Shown: positions 27,794 to 35,369 of the stretch, piece after piece
How positions within the stretch are numbered: position 1 is the stretch's first letter
How the letters are laid out: each line of letters begins with the position of its first letter
NCBI RefSeq assembly: GCF_003788635.1
Contig: NZ_AYKH01000034.1
Coordinates: 124,001 to 188,000 of the forward strand
Length of the DNA stretch: 64,000 nt
Origin: Salinisphaera orenii subsp. orenii MK-B5
GTDB lineage: Bacteria > Pseudomonadota > Gammaproteobacteria > Nevskiales > Salinisphaeraceae
Direction: 5' to 3'
Position numbers and translations under genes: made by a program
The notes under the pieces: model-generated
The model's database searches: none
What the model was told of the DNA's origin: nothing
The model's input: only the letters and a program-made list of their open reading frames with translations

Positions 27794-28507
27794 AGGCGCC
27801 GGCGGGTACGGGGTCGCCTTAGACGCGATCCGTGCCGGCCCGCGTCGAGCGCCGTGGGCCTCGGCCGACCCTCCACTGGCGCAGGGCGGTCTTGGCCGTG
27901 CCCGCGTGACAAGACCCGGCGCGGAGAACGTCAGGCGCGACCCGTGTCGCCCCGGCGGCCTTCGCCGCTGCCGCGGCGAAGGCCGGGCCTAGCGAAGTGC
28001 TGTAGTCGCCCCGCGCCGCAAACCTCCGGGTGCGCGGCCGTTCGTGGCGGCGGCAGTCGTTGCACGCCGTGTGTGCCAGCGCGAGCCTGCCGGCACGCCG
28101 AAGCGCGCCGCCGGTGACCGGCCCGGCCCGTCCTTCGATGCCAGTGCGGCGCTGGTGTCGCCCTGGAACTGGCCCGGTCGATGCCGGACTCATGCCGCGT
28201 TTCGTCCGGGGCGTCGGCGCGCGGGCGATCGGGCCCGTGACGATCGGCGCCTCGGCCGCTCCGGGCGTCCTGTTCTGTCGTGGCCGTTTCGCCTGTCATG
28301 AGCGCCGGGCGGCGGTGTCGCGTGTCCGGCTCCGTAGCACTGCCCATATACCGGCGCGCCGCCCTCGGTTTTCATGCCCACACACGACACGCCGCGGTGG
28401 CCGAGCCGCCGCGGCCGAACCACTTGCGGTGCGTCGCTCGGGCGCATCCGCTGCCACGGCACTGTCGATAACGCCGGTGGCGTGGCGGCCCATCCAACGG
28501 AGTCATC
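27794..28507. other. Intergenic stretch before the cysteine-rich protein gene
   Basis: In these 714 GC-rich bases no open frame has a recognisable product. A perfect long hairpin sits at 27957-27984, and the final 12 bases contain the GGAG site for the gene at 28508. No recognisable copper-responsive (CueR-type) operator was seen. Confidence 0.45.
27957..27984. repeat. Perfect 11-base-pair hairpin
   Basis: GGCCTTCGCCG and CGGCGAAGGCC are perfect arms around a 6-base loop, 164 bases after the nitronate monooxygenase stop. It could end that transcript, although no T-run follows on either strand. Confidence 0.5.
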
Positions 28508-28906
28508 ATGCAAATCGAAACCATGCACAAGACGCATCCGAAACCGGTGTCCTTCCAGGACGAGCTCGCCGATTGCCTGTCGGCCTGTCTCGAGTGCGCG
28601 CATACCTGCGCCAGCTGCGCCGACGCCTGCCTCGCCGAAGACAGCGTGGCCGATCTGCGCGGCTGCATCCGCACCGATCTGGACTGTGCCGACATCTGCA
28701 CCGCGACCGCCCGGGTGCTGTCGCGCCAGACCGCGTTCGGCGAGTCGCCCGCGGCCACGCAGGTCAAGGCATGCCGTGACGCCTGTCAGAAATGCGCATC
28801 GCACTGCGAGTCGCATCGGAGTCATCACGCGCACTGTGCGCACTGCGCCGATGCCTGCAACGCCTGCGCGGCGGCCTGCGACCGGCTGCTCGGCGTGATC
28901 GACTAA
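28508..28906 (+). CDS. Four-helix-bundle copper-storage-type protein (Csp3-like)
   Basis: 132 residues with 18 cysteines spaced as CxxxC, CxxC and HxxC pairs along four predicted helices (for example DCLSACLEC, DLDCADIC, ACRDACQKC and HCADACNAC). This pattern is that of the Csp copper-storage proteins, which bind many Cu(I) ions inside a helical bundle. No signal peptide is present, so it should be the cytosolic Csp3 type. GGAG lies six bases before ATG 28508. It stands alone between intergenic sequence and a strong terminator, with no copper exporter or sensor nearby. An iron-sulphur ferredoxin is excluded by the helical spacing. Confidence 0.88.
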   Translation: MQIETMHKTHPKPVSFQDELADCLSACLECAHTCASCADACLAEDSVADLRGCIRTDLDCADICTATARVLSRQTAFGESPAATQVKACRDACQKCASHCESHRSHHAHCAHCADACNACAAACDRLLGVID

Positions 28907-28957
28907 TCGACCGCCTGGCCGCCTGCGGCGGTCCGGCATCGGGCCGCCGAGCGACAG

Positions 28958-28988
28958 GGCCCCTGCGTGATCGCGCAGGGGCCTTTTT
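28958..28988 (+). terminator. Rho-independent terminator of the copper-storage gene
   Basis: GGCCCCTGCG and CGCAGGGGCC form a perfect 10-base-pair stem with a 6-base loop, followed by TTTTT. It lies 52 bases after the stop codon at 28906 and 30 bases before the end of the converging enoyl-CoA isomerase-like gene. Confidence 0.92.
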
Positions 28989-29018
28989 CGTGTGCGCCGT
29001 CGGAGTGGCCGTCTCGGT

Positions 29019-29801
29019 TCAGCCCTTGCGCTTGAGGAAGCGGTTCATGATCTCGCGGACTTCATCGGAGACCAGGCGCTCGCCGAAGACTTTCGCCTCG
29101 CGGTCGATCTGACCGTCGACGTCGTCGCTGCCCAGCCCCGCGCGCATGAGCTGCTTGGTCAGGCGCACGGCTTCCGGCGGCTTGGCGGCGAGCCGCTCGG
29201 CGAGCGCCGTGGCGTGCTCGCCGAGCTCGATCGCCGGCACCCGGTAGGCGATCAGGCCCATGCGCTCGGCCTCGGCGGCGTCGAGGGTGTCGCCGGCCAG
29301 CAGCAGGCGGGCGGCGTTCTGGCGGCCCACGAGCTGGGGCAACAGGAGGCTGGAGGCGGCCTCGGGCACCAGCGCCAGGTCGATGAAGGCGGTATAGAAG
29401 CGGGCCCCGTCGGCGGCGACGACCAGGTCGGCGTGCAGCAGCAGAGTGGTGCCGATGCCGGTCGCCTGGCCCTGGACGGCGACCACGACTGGCTTGTCCA
29501 GCGCGCGCAGGGCCTTGATGAAGGCCAGCGCCGGACCGGCCGCGCCGTCCTCGCGTTCATGTGGATCGACGTTGGCGAAGTCCGCGATGTCGTTGCCGGC
29601 GCAGAACATCTCGCCCTCACCAGCGATGAGCACCGCGCGTACATCGTCGCTGTCCGCGGCGTGATCCATGCACCGGCGCAGATCGGTGTACATCGCCCGG
29701 GTCAGGGCGTTGCGCTTGTCGGCGCGGTCCAGGGTCACGTGCAGGACCTGAGACTCGGTCCGGGCGCGGATGTGGCCGCTTTCGAGTTCGGGTTCGGACA
29801 T
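29019..29801 (-). CDS. Crotonase-family protein, probably delta3-delta2-enoyl-CoA isomerase
   Basis: 260 residues with the crotonase fold: the CoA-site motif CAGNDIADF, and the oxyanion-hole segment GQATGIGTT. The two glutamates used by hydratases are replaced (T119 at the first position and F139 at the second), while a glutamate is present in VPEAASS (E147), the position used by enoyl-CoA isomerases of the ECI2 type. It therefore most likely moves a double bond from position 3 to 2 so that unsaturated acyl chains can enter beta-oxidation. The upstream MaoC gene ends 20 bases before its start on the same strand, so the pair is probably co-transcribed. Confidence 0.82.
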   Translation of the reverse strand: MSEPELESGHIRARTESQVLHVTLDRADKRNALTRAMYTDLRRCMDHAADSDDVRAVLIAGEGEMFCAGNDIADFANVDPHEREDGAAGPALAFIKALRALDKPVVVAVQGQATGIGTTLLLHADLVVAADGARFYTAFIDLALVPEAASSLLLPQLVGRQNAARLLLAGDTLDAAEAERMGLIAYRVPAIELGEHATALAERLAAKPPEAVRLTKQLMRAGLGSDDVDGQIDREAKVFGERLVSDEVREIMNRFLKRKG

Positions 29802-29821
29802 GGTGGTGCGGGCCTCGGCGG

Positions 29822-30280
29822 TCAGAGAATGTAGAGCAGCAGACTTTCGGCGATACAGGCGGGCTTGTCACTGTCTTCCAGCTCGATGGTGACCTCGTTG
29901 CAGATCATGTAGCGGCCCTCGCCGCGTTCGTCCACGGATTTCAGCCGCACGCGCGCCCGCACCCGGTGGCCCACCGGCACTGGCGCCATGAAGCGCACCT
30001 TGTTCAGGCCGTAGTTCACGCGCGTGGATACGCCCTCGACGCGGTAGATGTCGTTGACCAGCGGCGGCAGCAGCGACAGCGTGAGAAAACCGTGCGCGAT
30101 GGGCCCGCCGAAGGGCGACTCGCGTTTCGCGCGCTCGACGTCGACGTGGATCCACTGGTGGTCGTCGGTGGCGTCAGCGAAACCGTCGACGCGCTGCTGG
30201 TCGATGGTCAGCCAGTCGCTGGCGCCGATCTCTTCGCCGGCAAGCGCCTGCAGTTGTTCGATGTTGTCCAGGGTTCGCAT
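29822..30280 (-). CDS. MaoC-like (R)-specific enoyl-CoA hydratase
   Basis: 152 residues, a single hot-dog domain. The hydratase motif is clear: [11 protein letters not shown] supplies the catalytic Asp and His, and [16 protein letters not shown] is the conserved central helix. It hydrates trans-2-enoyl-CoA to the (R)-3-hydroxy product. It lies just upstream of the isomerase-like gene on the minus strand, and downstream of the etfA terminator, so it starts a separate two-gene unit. GAGGAGAATCC precedes ATG 30280. Confidence 0.88.
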   Translation of the reverse strand: MRTLDNIEQLQALAGEEIGASDWLTIDQQRVDGFADATDDHQWIHVDVERAKRESPFGGPIAHGFLTLSLLPPLVNDIYRVEGVSTRVNYGLNKVRFMAPVPVGHRVRARVRLKSVDERGEGRYMICNEVTIELEDSDKPACIAESLLLYIL

Positions 30281-30336
30281 TGGATTCTCCTCTTTTTTCA
30301 GTTCGTTCCGGCGCCCGTCAGGCGGCCGTCGGGCAT

Positions 30337-30390
30337 AAAAAAGCCGGCTGCAGCGCGCCGCGGCCGGACCGCTGCGCGCCGCCAGCCGGC
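30337..30390 (-). terminator. Rho-independent terminator of the ETF operon
   Basis: On the minus strand GCCGGCTG (30390-30383) pairs with CAGCCGGC (30350-30343), with further GC-rich pairing inside, and is followed by TTTTTT (30342-30337). It lies 24 bases after the etfA stop and separates the ETF genes from the MaoC gene. Confidence 0.85.
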
Positions 30391-30413
30391 GGCTCGTGGC
30401 CGGGCGGCCATCG

Positions 30414-31364
30414 TCAGCCGATCTTTTCTTCCAGTTCCGGGATGATCTTGAACAGATCGCCCACGAGGCCGATGTCGGCGACCTCGAAGATGGGCGCCTC
30501 CTCGTCCTTGTTGATGGCCACGATGGTCTGGGCGTCCTTGATCCCGGCCAGATGCTGGATCGCGCCGGAGATGCCGAAGCACATGTAGAGTTCCGGCGAG
30601 ATGATCTTGCCGGTCTGGCCGACCTGCATGTCGTTGGGCACGTAGCCGGCGTCGACGGCCGCGCGGGACGCGCCCACGGCAGCGCCGATCTTGTCGGCCA
30701 GGTCGTAGATGACCTTGAAGTTCTCCTCGCTGCCGACGCCGCGGCCGCCCGAGATGACCTTGGGTGCGGTCTGCAGGTCCGGCCGGTCGCTGGAGGCCTG
30801 CTCCAGATTCACGAAGCGGGTGTGGCCCGGCAGCTCCGCGTCCAGCGACAGCGTCTCGATCTCGGCGCTGTTGCCGCCCGGCGCGGCCGGATAGGAGGCA
30901 CAGCGCACCGAGGCGACCAGCACCTGATCCGTCGGGGCGGCGACCGTGATCACGGCGTTGCCGGCATAGATCGGCCGGTCGAACTCGTGCGCCGAATGCA
31001 CGCTCATGATGTCGGTGACCATGGCCACGCCGAGCTTGGCGGCCACGCGCGGCATCAGGTCCTTGCCGAAGGTCGTGTTCGGCCCGAGCACGTGGCTGTA
31101 CTCGCCCTGCTGGGCGGCGGCCACGATCTGCGGCGTCAGCAGGGCGGCCATCGGATGCGCGTTGGCGGCGTTGTCGGCCTGCAGCACCCGCGACACGCCC
31201 TCGATCTGCGCGGCCTCGGCGGCCACGCTCGCGCCGTCTTCGGCGAGTACCAGCACGTCGATGCCGGTGGGCGACATCTGCTGCGCGCAGGCCACCGCGC
31301 GGGCGGTGGACTCGTTGAGCGAACCGTCCAGATGGTCGGCGATGATCAGAATCTTGTTGCTCAT
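30414..31364 (-). CDS. etfA: Electron transfer flavoprotein, alpha subunit
   Basis: 316 residues. The C-terminal FAD domain carries the family signature: [12 protein letters not shown], then [20 protein letters not shown] and [15 protein letters not shown]. With EtfB it accepts electrons from acyl-CoA dehydrogenases. Its ATG overlaps the etfB stop by four bases. Five acyl-CoA dehydrogenase genes lie within 32 kb, all potential electron donors. A strong terminator follows. Confidence 0.96.
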   Translation of the reverse strand: MSNKILIIADHLDGSLNESTARAVACAQQMSPTGIDVLVLAEDGASVAAEAAQIEGVSRVLQADNAANAHPMAALLTPQIVAAAQQGEYSHVLGPNTTFGKDLMPRVAAKLGVAMVTDIMSVHSAHEFDRPIYAGNAVITVAAPTDQVLVASVRCASYPAAPGGNSAEIETLSLDAELPGHTRFVNLEQASSDRPDLQTAPKVISGGRGVGSEENFKVIYDLADKIGAAVGASRAAVDAGYVPNDMQVGQTGKIISPELYMCFGISGAIQHLAGIKDAQTIVAINKDEEAPIFEVADIGLVGDLFKIIPELEEKIG

Positions 31365-32107
31365 ACCAGGCCCTTTTCCTTGAGTTTGGCGACCAGCTCG
31401 TCGACGGACTCGACCCGTACGCCCGCCTCGCGCGTGGGCGGCGGGGTGGTCTTGAGCGTCTCCAGCCGGGCGGCGGCTTCCACGCCGAGATCATCCAGGC
31501 TCATGTCCTCGATGGGCTTCTTCTTCGCCTTCATGATGTCCGGCAGCTTGAGATAGCGCGGCTCGTTCAGGCGCAGATCGGCGGTGATCACGGCCGGCAG
31601 GTCGACCTCGATCGTCTCCAGGCCGGCGTCGATCTCGCGCGTGACCTTGGCGGTCTCGCCGGACAGCTCGATCTCGGAGGCGAACGTCGCCTGCGGCCAT
31701 TCCAGCAGCGCCGAGGTCATCTGGCCGGTCTGGTTGGAGTCGTCGTCGATCGCCTGCTTGCCCATCATGAAGACCTTGGGCTCTTCCTTCTGAGCGATGG
31801 CCTCGAACACCCGTGCGGCGGTCAGCGGCTGGACCGGCTCGTCGGTCTTGATGTGGATGGCGCGATCGCAGCCGAAGGCCAGCGCGCTGCGCAGCTGTTC
31901 CTTGGCCGCGTCCGGGCCAATGGTCACCGCGACCACTTCCTCGGCGGTGCCGGCTTCCTTCCAGCGCATCGCCTGTTCGACGGCGATCTCGTCGAAGGGG
32001 TTCATGCTGTGCTTGACGCCGTTCTCGACCACGCCCGAGCCGTCGGGCTTGATCTGGATGCGCACGTTGTAATCGATCGCGCGCTTGACGCTCACCAGTA
32101 CTTTCAT
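31361..32107 (-). CDS. etfB: Electron transfer flavoprotein, beta subunit
   Basis: 248 residues. It begins MKVLVSVKRAIDYNVRI and contains the AMP-binding and recognition-loop region typical of EtfB, with ADLRLNEPRYLKLPDIMKAK (the docking and signature segment) near residue 185. It forms the ETF heterodimer with EtfA and docks onto acyl-CoA dehydrogenases. It follows the ETF-quinone oxidoreductase gene after 45 bases on the same strand, and AAAGGA precedes its ATG. Confidence 0.96.
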   Translation of the reverse strand: MKVLVSVKRAIDYNVRIQIKPDGSGVVENGVKHSMNPFDEIAVEQAMRWKEAGTAEEVVAVTIGPDAAKEQLRSALAFGCDRAIHIKTDEPVQPLTAARVFEAIAQKEEPKVFMMGKQAIDDDSNQTGQMTSALLEWPQATFASEIELSGETAKVTREIDAGLETIEVDLPAVITADLRLNEPRYLKLPDIMKAKKKPIEDMSLDDLGVEAAARLETLKTTPPPTREAGVRVESVDELVAKLKEKGLV

Positions 32108-32152
32108 GTGTCGTCCTTTTTGTCGCTGTTTCTCAAAGACATCCGATCGCGG

Positions 32153-33802
32153 CTACATCGCCGAATACTTGGGCCCGCCGCCGCCTTCCGGCGGCACCCA
32201 GGTGATGTTCTGTGCCGGATCCTTGATGTCGCAGGTCTTGCAGTGCACGCAGTTCGCGAAGTTGATCTGGAAGCGCGGGTTGCCGTCGCCGTCCTCGACC
32301 ACCTCGTAGACGCCGGCCGGGCAGTAGCGCTGCGCAGGCTCGGCGTATCTGGGCAGATTGTGCTCGATCGGGATCGACGGGTCGGTCAGCTTCAGATGGC
32401 AGGGCTGATCCTCTTCGTGGCCCGTGTTGGACAGATGCACGGACGACAGGATGTCGAACGACAGCTTGCCGTCGGGTTTGGGATATTCGATTTCCTGGCA
32501 CTCGTCGGCCGGTCTGGTGGCCGCGTGGTCCGGCGTGGTGTCGTGCATGTTCCAGGGCGCTTTGCCCTTGAACCAGTTCTGCTCGATGTAGTTGAGCGCG
32601 CCGCCCTTGAAGGTGCCGAACTTGTGCAGCGAGGCGCCGAAGTTGCGGCTGGCGTAAAGCTCCTCGTAGGCCCAGCTGTTTTTGAAAGCGTCCGTGTAGC
32701 CGGTCAGTTCGTCGCCGCCTTCGCCGCCACCGGCCAGCGCCTCGGCCGCGGCCTCGGCGGCGAGCATGCCCGACTTCATGGCGGTGTGGTTGCCCTTGAT
32801 CTTGGCGAAGTTGAGCGTGCCGGCGTCGCAGCCGATGAGTGCGGCCCCCGGCAGCGTCATCTTCGGCAGCGAGTTCAGCCCGCCCTTGGTGATCGCGCGC
32901 GAGCCGTAGGACACCCGCTTGCCACCCTCGAGATACTTGGCGATCTCGGTGTGGTGCTTGAAGCGCTGGAATTCCTTGAACGGCGACAGATAGGGGTTTT
33001 CGTAGTTCAGGTCCACGATCAGCCCCACGGCGACCATGTTGTCCTCCAGGTGATAGAGGAAGGAGCCGCCGCTGCCGGACGTATTCAGCGGCCAGCCGGC
33101 GCCGTGGATCACCAGGCCGGGCTCGTGCCTGTCGGGGTCGATCTCCCAGATCTCCTTGAGGCCGATCCCGTAGTGCTGCGGGTCGACGTCGGCATCGAGG
33201 CCGAATTCGCGGATCAGACGCTTGCCGATATGGCCGCGGCAGCCCTCGCCGAACAGCGTGTACTTGGCGCGCAGCTCCATGCCGGGCACATGCCCGTCCT
33301 TGGGCTCGCCGTTCTTGTCCACGCCCATTTCGCCGGTGACGATGCCCTTGACCACGCCGTCCTCGACGATCGCGTCCTGGGCGGCGAAGCCGGGATAGAT
33401 CTCGACGCCGAGTTCTTCGGCCTGTTCGGCCAGCCAGCGGCCGAGCTGGCCCAGCGAGATGATGTAGTTGCCGTCGTTGTGCATCGGCGCCGGCACGAAC
33501 GCATTGGGCATCTTCTTCGACTTGGTCTCGCCGGTGAAGAAATACACTTCATCGCGCGTGACCGGTACGTTCAGCGGCGCGCCTTTTTCTTTCCAGTCGG
33601 GGAAGAGCTCGTCGAGTGCGCGCGGCTCGAACACCGCGCCGGACAGCAGATGGGCGCCGACCTCCGAGCCCTTTTCGACGATGCAGACCTCGAGATCGGG
33701 ACTTTTCTGCTTCAGTCGGCAGGCTGCGGACAGCCCGGCCGGTCCCGCGCCGACGATCAGCACGTCGTACTCCATCACGTCACGTTCGATTTCTTCAGTC
33801 AT
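32153..33802 (-). CDS. Electron transfer flavoprotein-ubiquinone oxidoreductase
   Basis: 549 residues, the usual size. The FAD-binding motif is VGAGPAGLSAACRL at 18-31. The C-terminal domain binds a 4Fe-4S cluster through CPAGVYE and NCVHCKTCDIKDP. It passes electrons from reduced ETF into the membrane quinone pool, linking acyl-CoA dehydrogenation to respiration. ATG 33802 was taken as the start; an ATG nine codons later (MEYDVLIVGAG) is an equally family-like alternative. Gene order on the minus strand is SDR, ETF-QO, etfB, etfA, so all four may share the promoter at 34804-34831. Confidence 0.96.
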   Translation of the reverse strand: MTEEIERDVMEYDVLIVGAGPAGLSAACRLKQKSPDLEVCIVEKGSEVGAHLLSGAVFEPRALDELFPDWKEKGAPLNVPVTRDEVYFFTGETKSKKMPNAFVPAPMHNDGNYIISLGQLGRWLAEQAEELGVEIYPGFAAQDAIVEDGVVKGIVTGEMGVDKNGEPKDGHVPGMELRAKYTLFGEGCRGHIGKRLIREFGLDADVDPQHYGIGLKEIWEIDPDRHEPGLVIHGAGWPLNTSGSGGSFLYHLEDNMVAVGLIVDLNYENPYLSPFKEFQRFKHHTEIAKYLEGGKRVSYGSRAITKGGLNSLPKMTLPGAALIGCDAGTLNFAKIKGNHTAMKSGMLAAEAAAEALAGGGEGGDELTGYTDAFKNSWAYEELYASRNFGASLHKFGTFKGGALNYIEQNWFKGKAPWNMHDTTPDHAATRPADECQEIEYPKPDGKLSFDILSSVHLSNTGHEEDQPCHLKLTDPSIPIEHNLPRYAEPAQRYCPAGVYEVVEDGDGNPRFQINFANCVHCKTCDIKDPAQNITWVPPEGGGGPKYSAM

Positions 33803-33985
33803 GCGTTCTCGCTATTGGCTGCCGCGCGGTCTCGCGACGGGCGCCCCGGCTTCCGGCCGCCGGAGCCGCCGCGGACGAGACGCGAGAGGTTGCGCAATGA
33901 TGGCAGCGATGGGCTCAAAACTCCATTTGCGACAGGACCCGTATCGACGACCGGGCCGTTTGTGATGCGGGCGCGCATCGGTCGG

Positions 33986-34771
33986 CTAGAACTTCATGCC
34001 GGGCATGTTCAGCGACGCCGTGTTGCCGCCGTCCACGGCGATCGCCTGGCCGGTCATGAAGCTGGCGTCGTCGCTGGCCAGGAAGGTGATGACGGCGGCG
34101 ATCTCCTCCGGCCGTCCGTAGCGCCGCAGCTCGCAGCGCGAGCCCAGCTTGTGGGTCTTGTCATGGGCTTCGGCGTAGTCGAAGACCGGCTGGGTCATGC
34201 CGGTCTTGACCAGGCCGGGGCAGACCGCGTTGACGCGGATGCCGTGCTCGCCCAGATCGCATGCCGTGGTCTGGGTCAGGCTGATGATGCCGGCCTTGGA
34301 GGCGCTGTAGGCGTTGCCGCCGGCGCCGGATCGCAGGCCCGCCACCGAGGCGGTGTTCACGATCGCCCCCGCTTCGCGCGTGCGCATGTGGCGGGCGGCG
34401 GCACGGGTGCAGTGCAGCGTGCCGAACAGGTTGACGTCGACCACCTGGCGCCAGGTGTCGGTCTCGTTGGCGTCGACCGCGGAATAGTCGCGGCCGGAGA
34501 TACCGGCGTTGTTGCAGAGCACGTCGATGCCGCCGTGGCGCTCGGCGATGTCGTCGATCAGGGCGGTCGCGGCGGTCTCGTCACAGACGTCCAGCACGCG
34601 GGTCTCGACGTCGCCCGCATCGAGCGCATCGCCGATCCGTTCCAGGGCCTCGGCGTCGCGGTCGACCGCGATCACCCGGGCGCCTTCGGCGGCGAACCGC
34701 TGCACACAGGCACGGCCGATGCCGCTGGCGGCACCGGTGATCAGCACAACGCGTTGATCGAATCGTTTCAT
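33986..34771 (-). CDS. Short-chain dehydrogenase/reductase
   Basis: 261 residues. The classical SDR pattern is complete: nucleotide-binding TGAASGIG near residue 12, NNAG, the active-site serine region NTASVAG, and YSASK, with a C-terminal GQAIAVDGGN. D36 in VIAVDRD after the second strand suggests NAD(H) preference. The probable substrate is a hydroxyacyl-CoA or similar alcohol. The start is ATG 34771; a longer frame to 34831 overlaps the -35 hexamer of the promoter upstream. It is divergent from the acyl-CoA ligase at 35370 and is probably co-regulated with it. Confidence 0.88.
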   Translation of the reverse strand: MKRFDQRVVLITGAASGIGRACVQRFAAEGARVIAVDRDAEALERIGDALDAGDVETRVLDVCDETAATALIDDIAERHGGIDVLCNNAGISGRDYSAVDANETDTWRQVVDVNLFGTLHCTRAAARHMRTREAGAIVNTASVAGLRSGAGGNAYSASKAGIISLTQTTACDLGEHGIRVNAVCPGLVKTGMTQPVFDYAEAHDKTHKLGSRCELRRYGRPEEIAAVITFLASDDASFMTGQAIAVDGGNTASLNMPGMKF

Positions 34772-34803
34772 GGTGGGAACAGCGCGCTTGGACGGACTCA
34801 CGG

Positions 34804-34831
34804 ATTCTACTCCTGCGAATCGAGGCGTCAA
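34804..34831 (-). promoter_or_regulatory. Sigma70-type promoter of the SDR/ETF genes
   Basis: On the minus strand TTGACG (34831-34826) and TAGAAT (34809-34804) are separated by 16 bases; each hexamer matches consensus in five of six positions. The start codon of the SDR gene is 32 bases beyond the -10. A GAAAC palindrome lies directly upstream of the -35. Confidence 0.6.
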
Positions 34832-34837
34832 ATTAAA

Positions 34838-34852
34838 TGAAACTGTGTTTCG
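34838..34852. promoter_or_regulatory. GAAAC-type palindromic box (SDR side)
   Basis: GAAAC-TGT-GTTTC, a perfect 5-base inverted repeat with a 3-base centre. Its centre is 14 bases upstream of the TTGACG -35 of the SDR promoter. Confidence 0.6.
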
Positions 34853-34937
34853 CTTGGTGTAATTCCGTTGGCGGCCAGACCCGAACGGTCAGGTTGACGC
34901 CGTTCAGACGGCGAGGCGGCACCTTCAGGCTCGATAA

Positions 34938-34950
34938 GTATACTGTATAC
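34938..34950. promoter_or_regulatory. GTATACTGTATAC element
   Basis: Two copies of the self-complementary hexamer GTATAC separated by one T, in an A/T-rich patch. Related elements lie at 48454-48466 and 51997-52009. GntR-type regulators use operators of this general form, but the binding protein is unknown. Confidence 0.5.
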
Positions 34951-35222
34951 ATAAATAGGGCGCTGTCCAGCCCGCGCGCCCACTTGTCATCCTTCGGTCC
35001 TGCGATGCAGTCGGCGCAAAGTCGGCTGCCGGGGTCAACGCCCGCGGCGATCCCCGTACGCCATCGGATGCTTTCGAGACAGCGACTGACGCTGGCCGAC
35101 TGTCTCCGGTCGGCCCGACGGTGCTGATCTAACGACGATAACGCGCCTGAAACGCTCTTTTGCAAGATGCAGCGACTGTTGTCGGTGTGAGTGTCTTGTG
35201 CGAGAGACACCGATTCGGGAAG

Positions 35223-35237
35223 TGAAATGCGGTTTCA
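35223..35237. promoter_or_regulatory. GAAAC-type palindromic box (ligase side)
   Basis: TGAAAT-GCG-GTTTCA, an inverted repeat with one mismatch in six. It is followed nine bases after the GTTTC arm by TTGACG (35246-35251), a likely -35 for the ligase gene; no good -10 was found. Confidence 0.5.
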
Positions 35238-35369
35238 AAATACAGTTGACGCCCGTGGGGTGGCGTGGCAGCTTTGATCGAAACAAGCATAACCAGCGAT
35301 GGCGGCCCGGGCACTGCGACCCGATAAAACAACAGCCCGCCCATCGTCGATATGAGGAGGAGAGTCGCG

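Larger units (their letters stand above)
34772..35369. other. Divergent control region between SDR and acyl-CoA ligase genes
   Basis: These 598 bases hold no convincing gene. They contain two GAAAC-type palindromes (34838-34852 and 35223-35237), the 13-base GTATACTGTATAC element (34938-34950), a minus-strand promoter for the SDR gene, and a TTGACG near the ligase side. AGGAGGAG (35355-35362) is the ligase ribosome-binding site. Confidence 0.7.

Noticed and set aside
31853-34840. A 995-codon open frame on the plus strand
   Set aside because: It is antisense to etfB, ETF-QO and the SDR and shows no family motif of its own.
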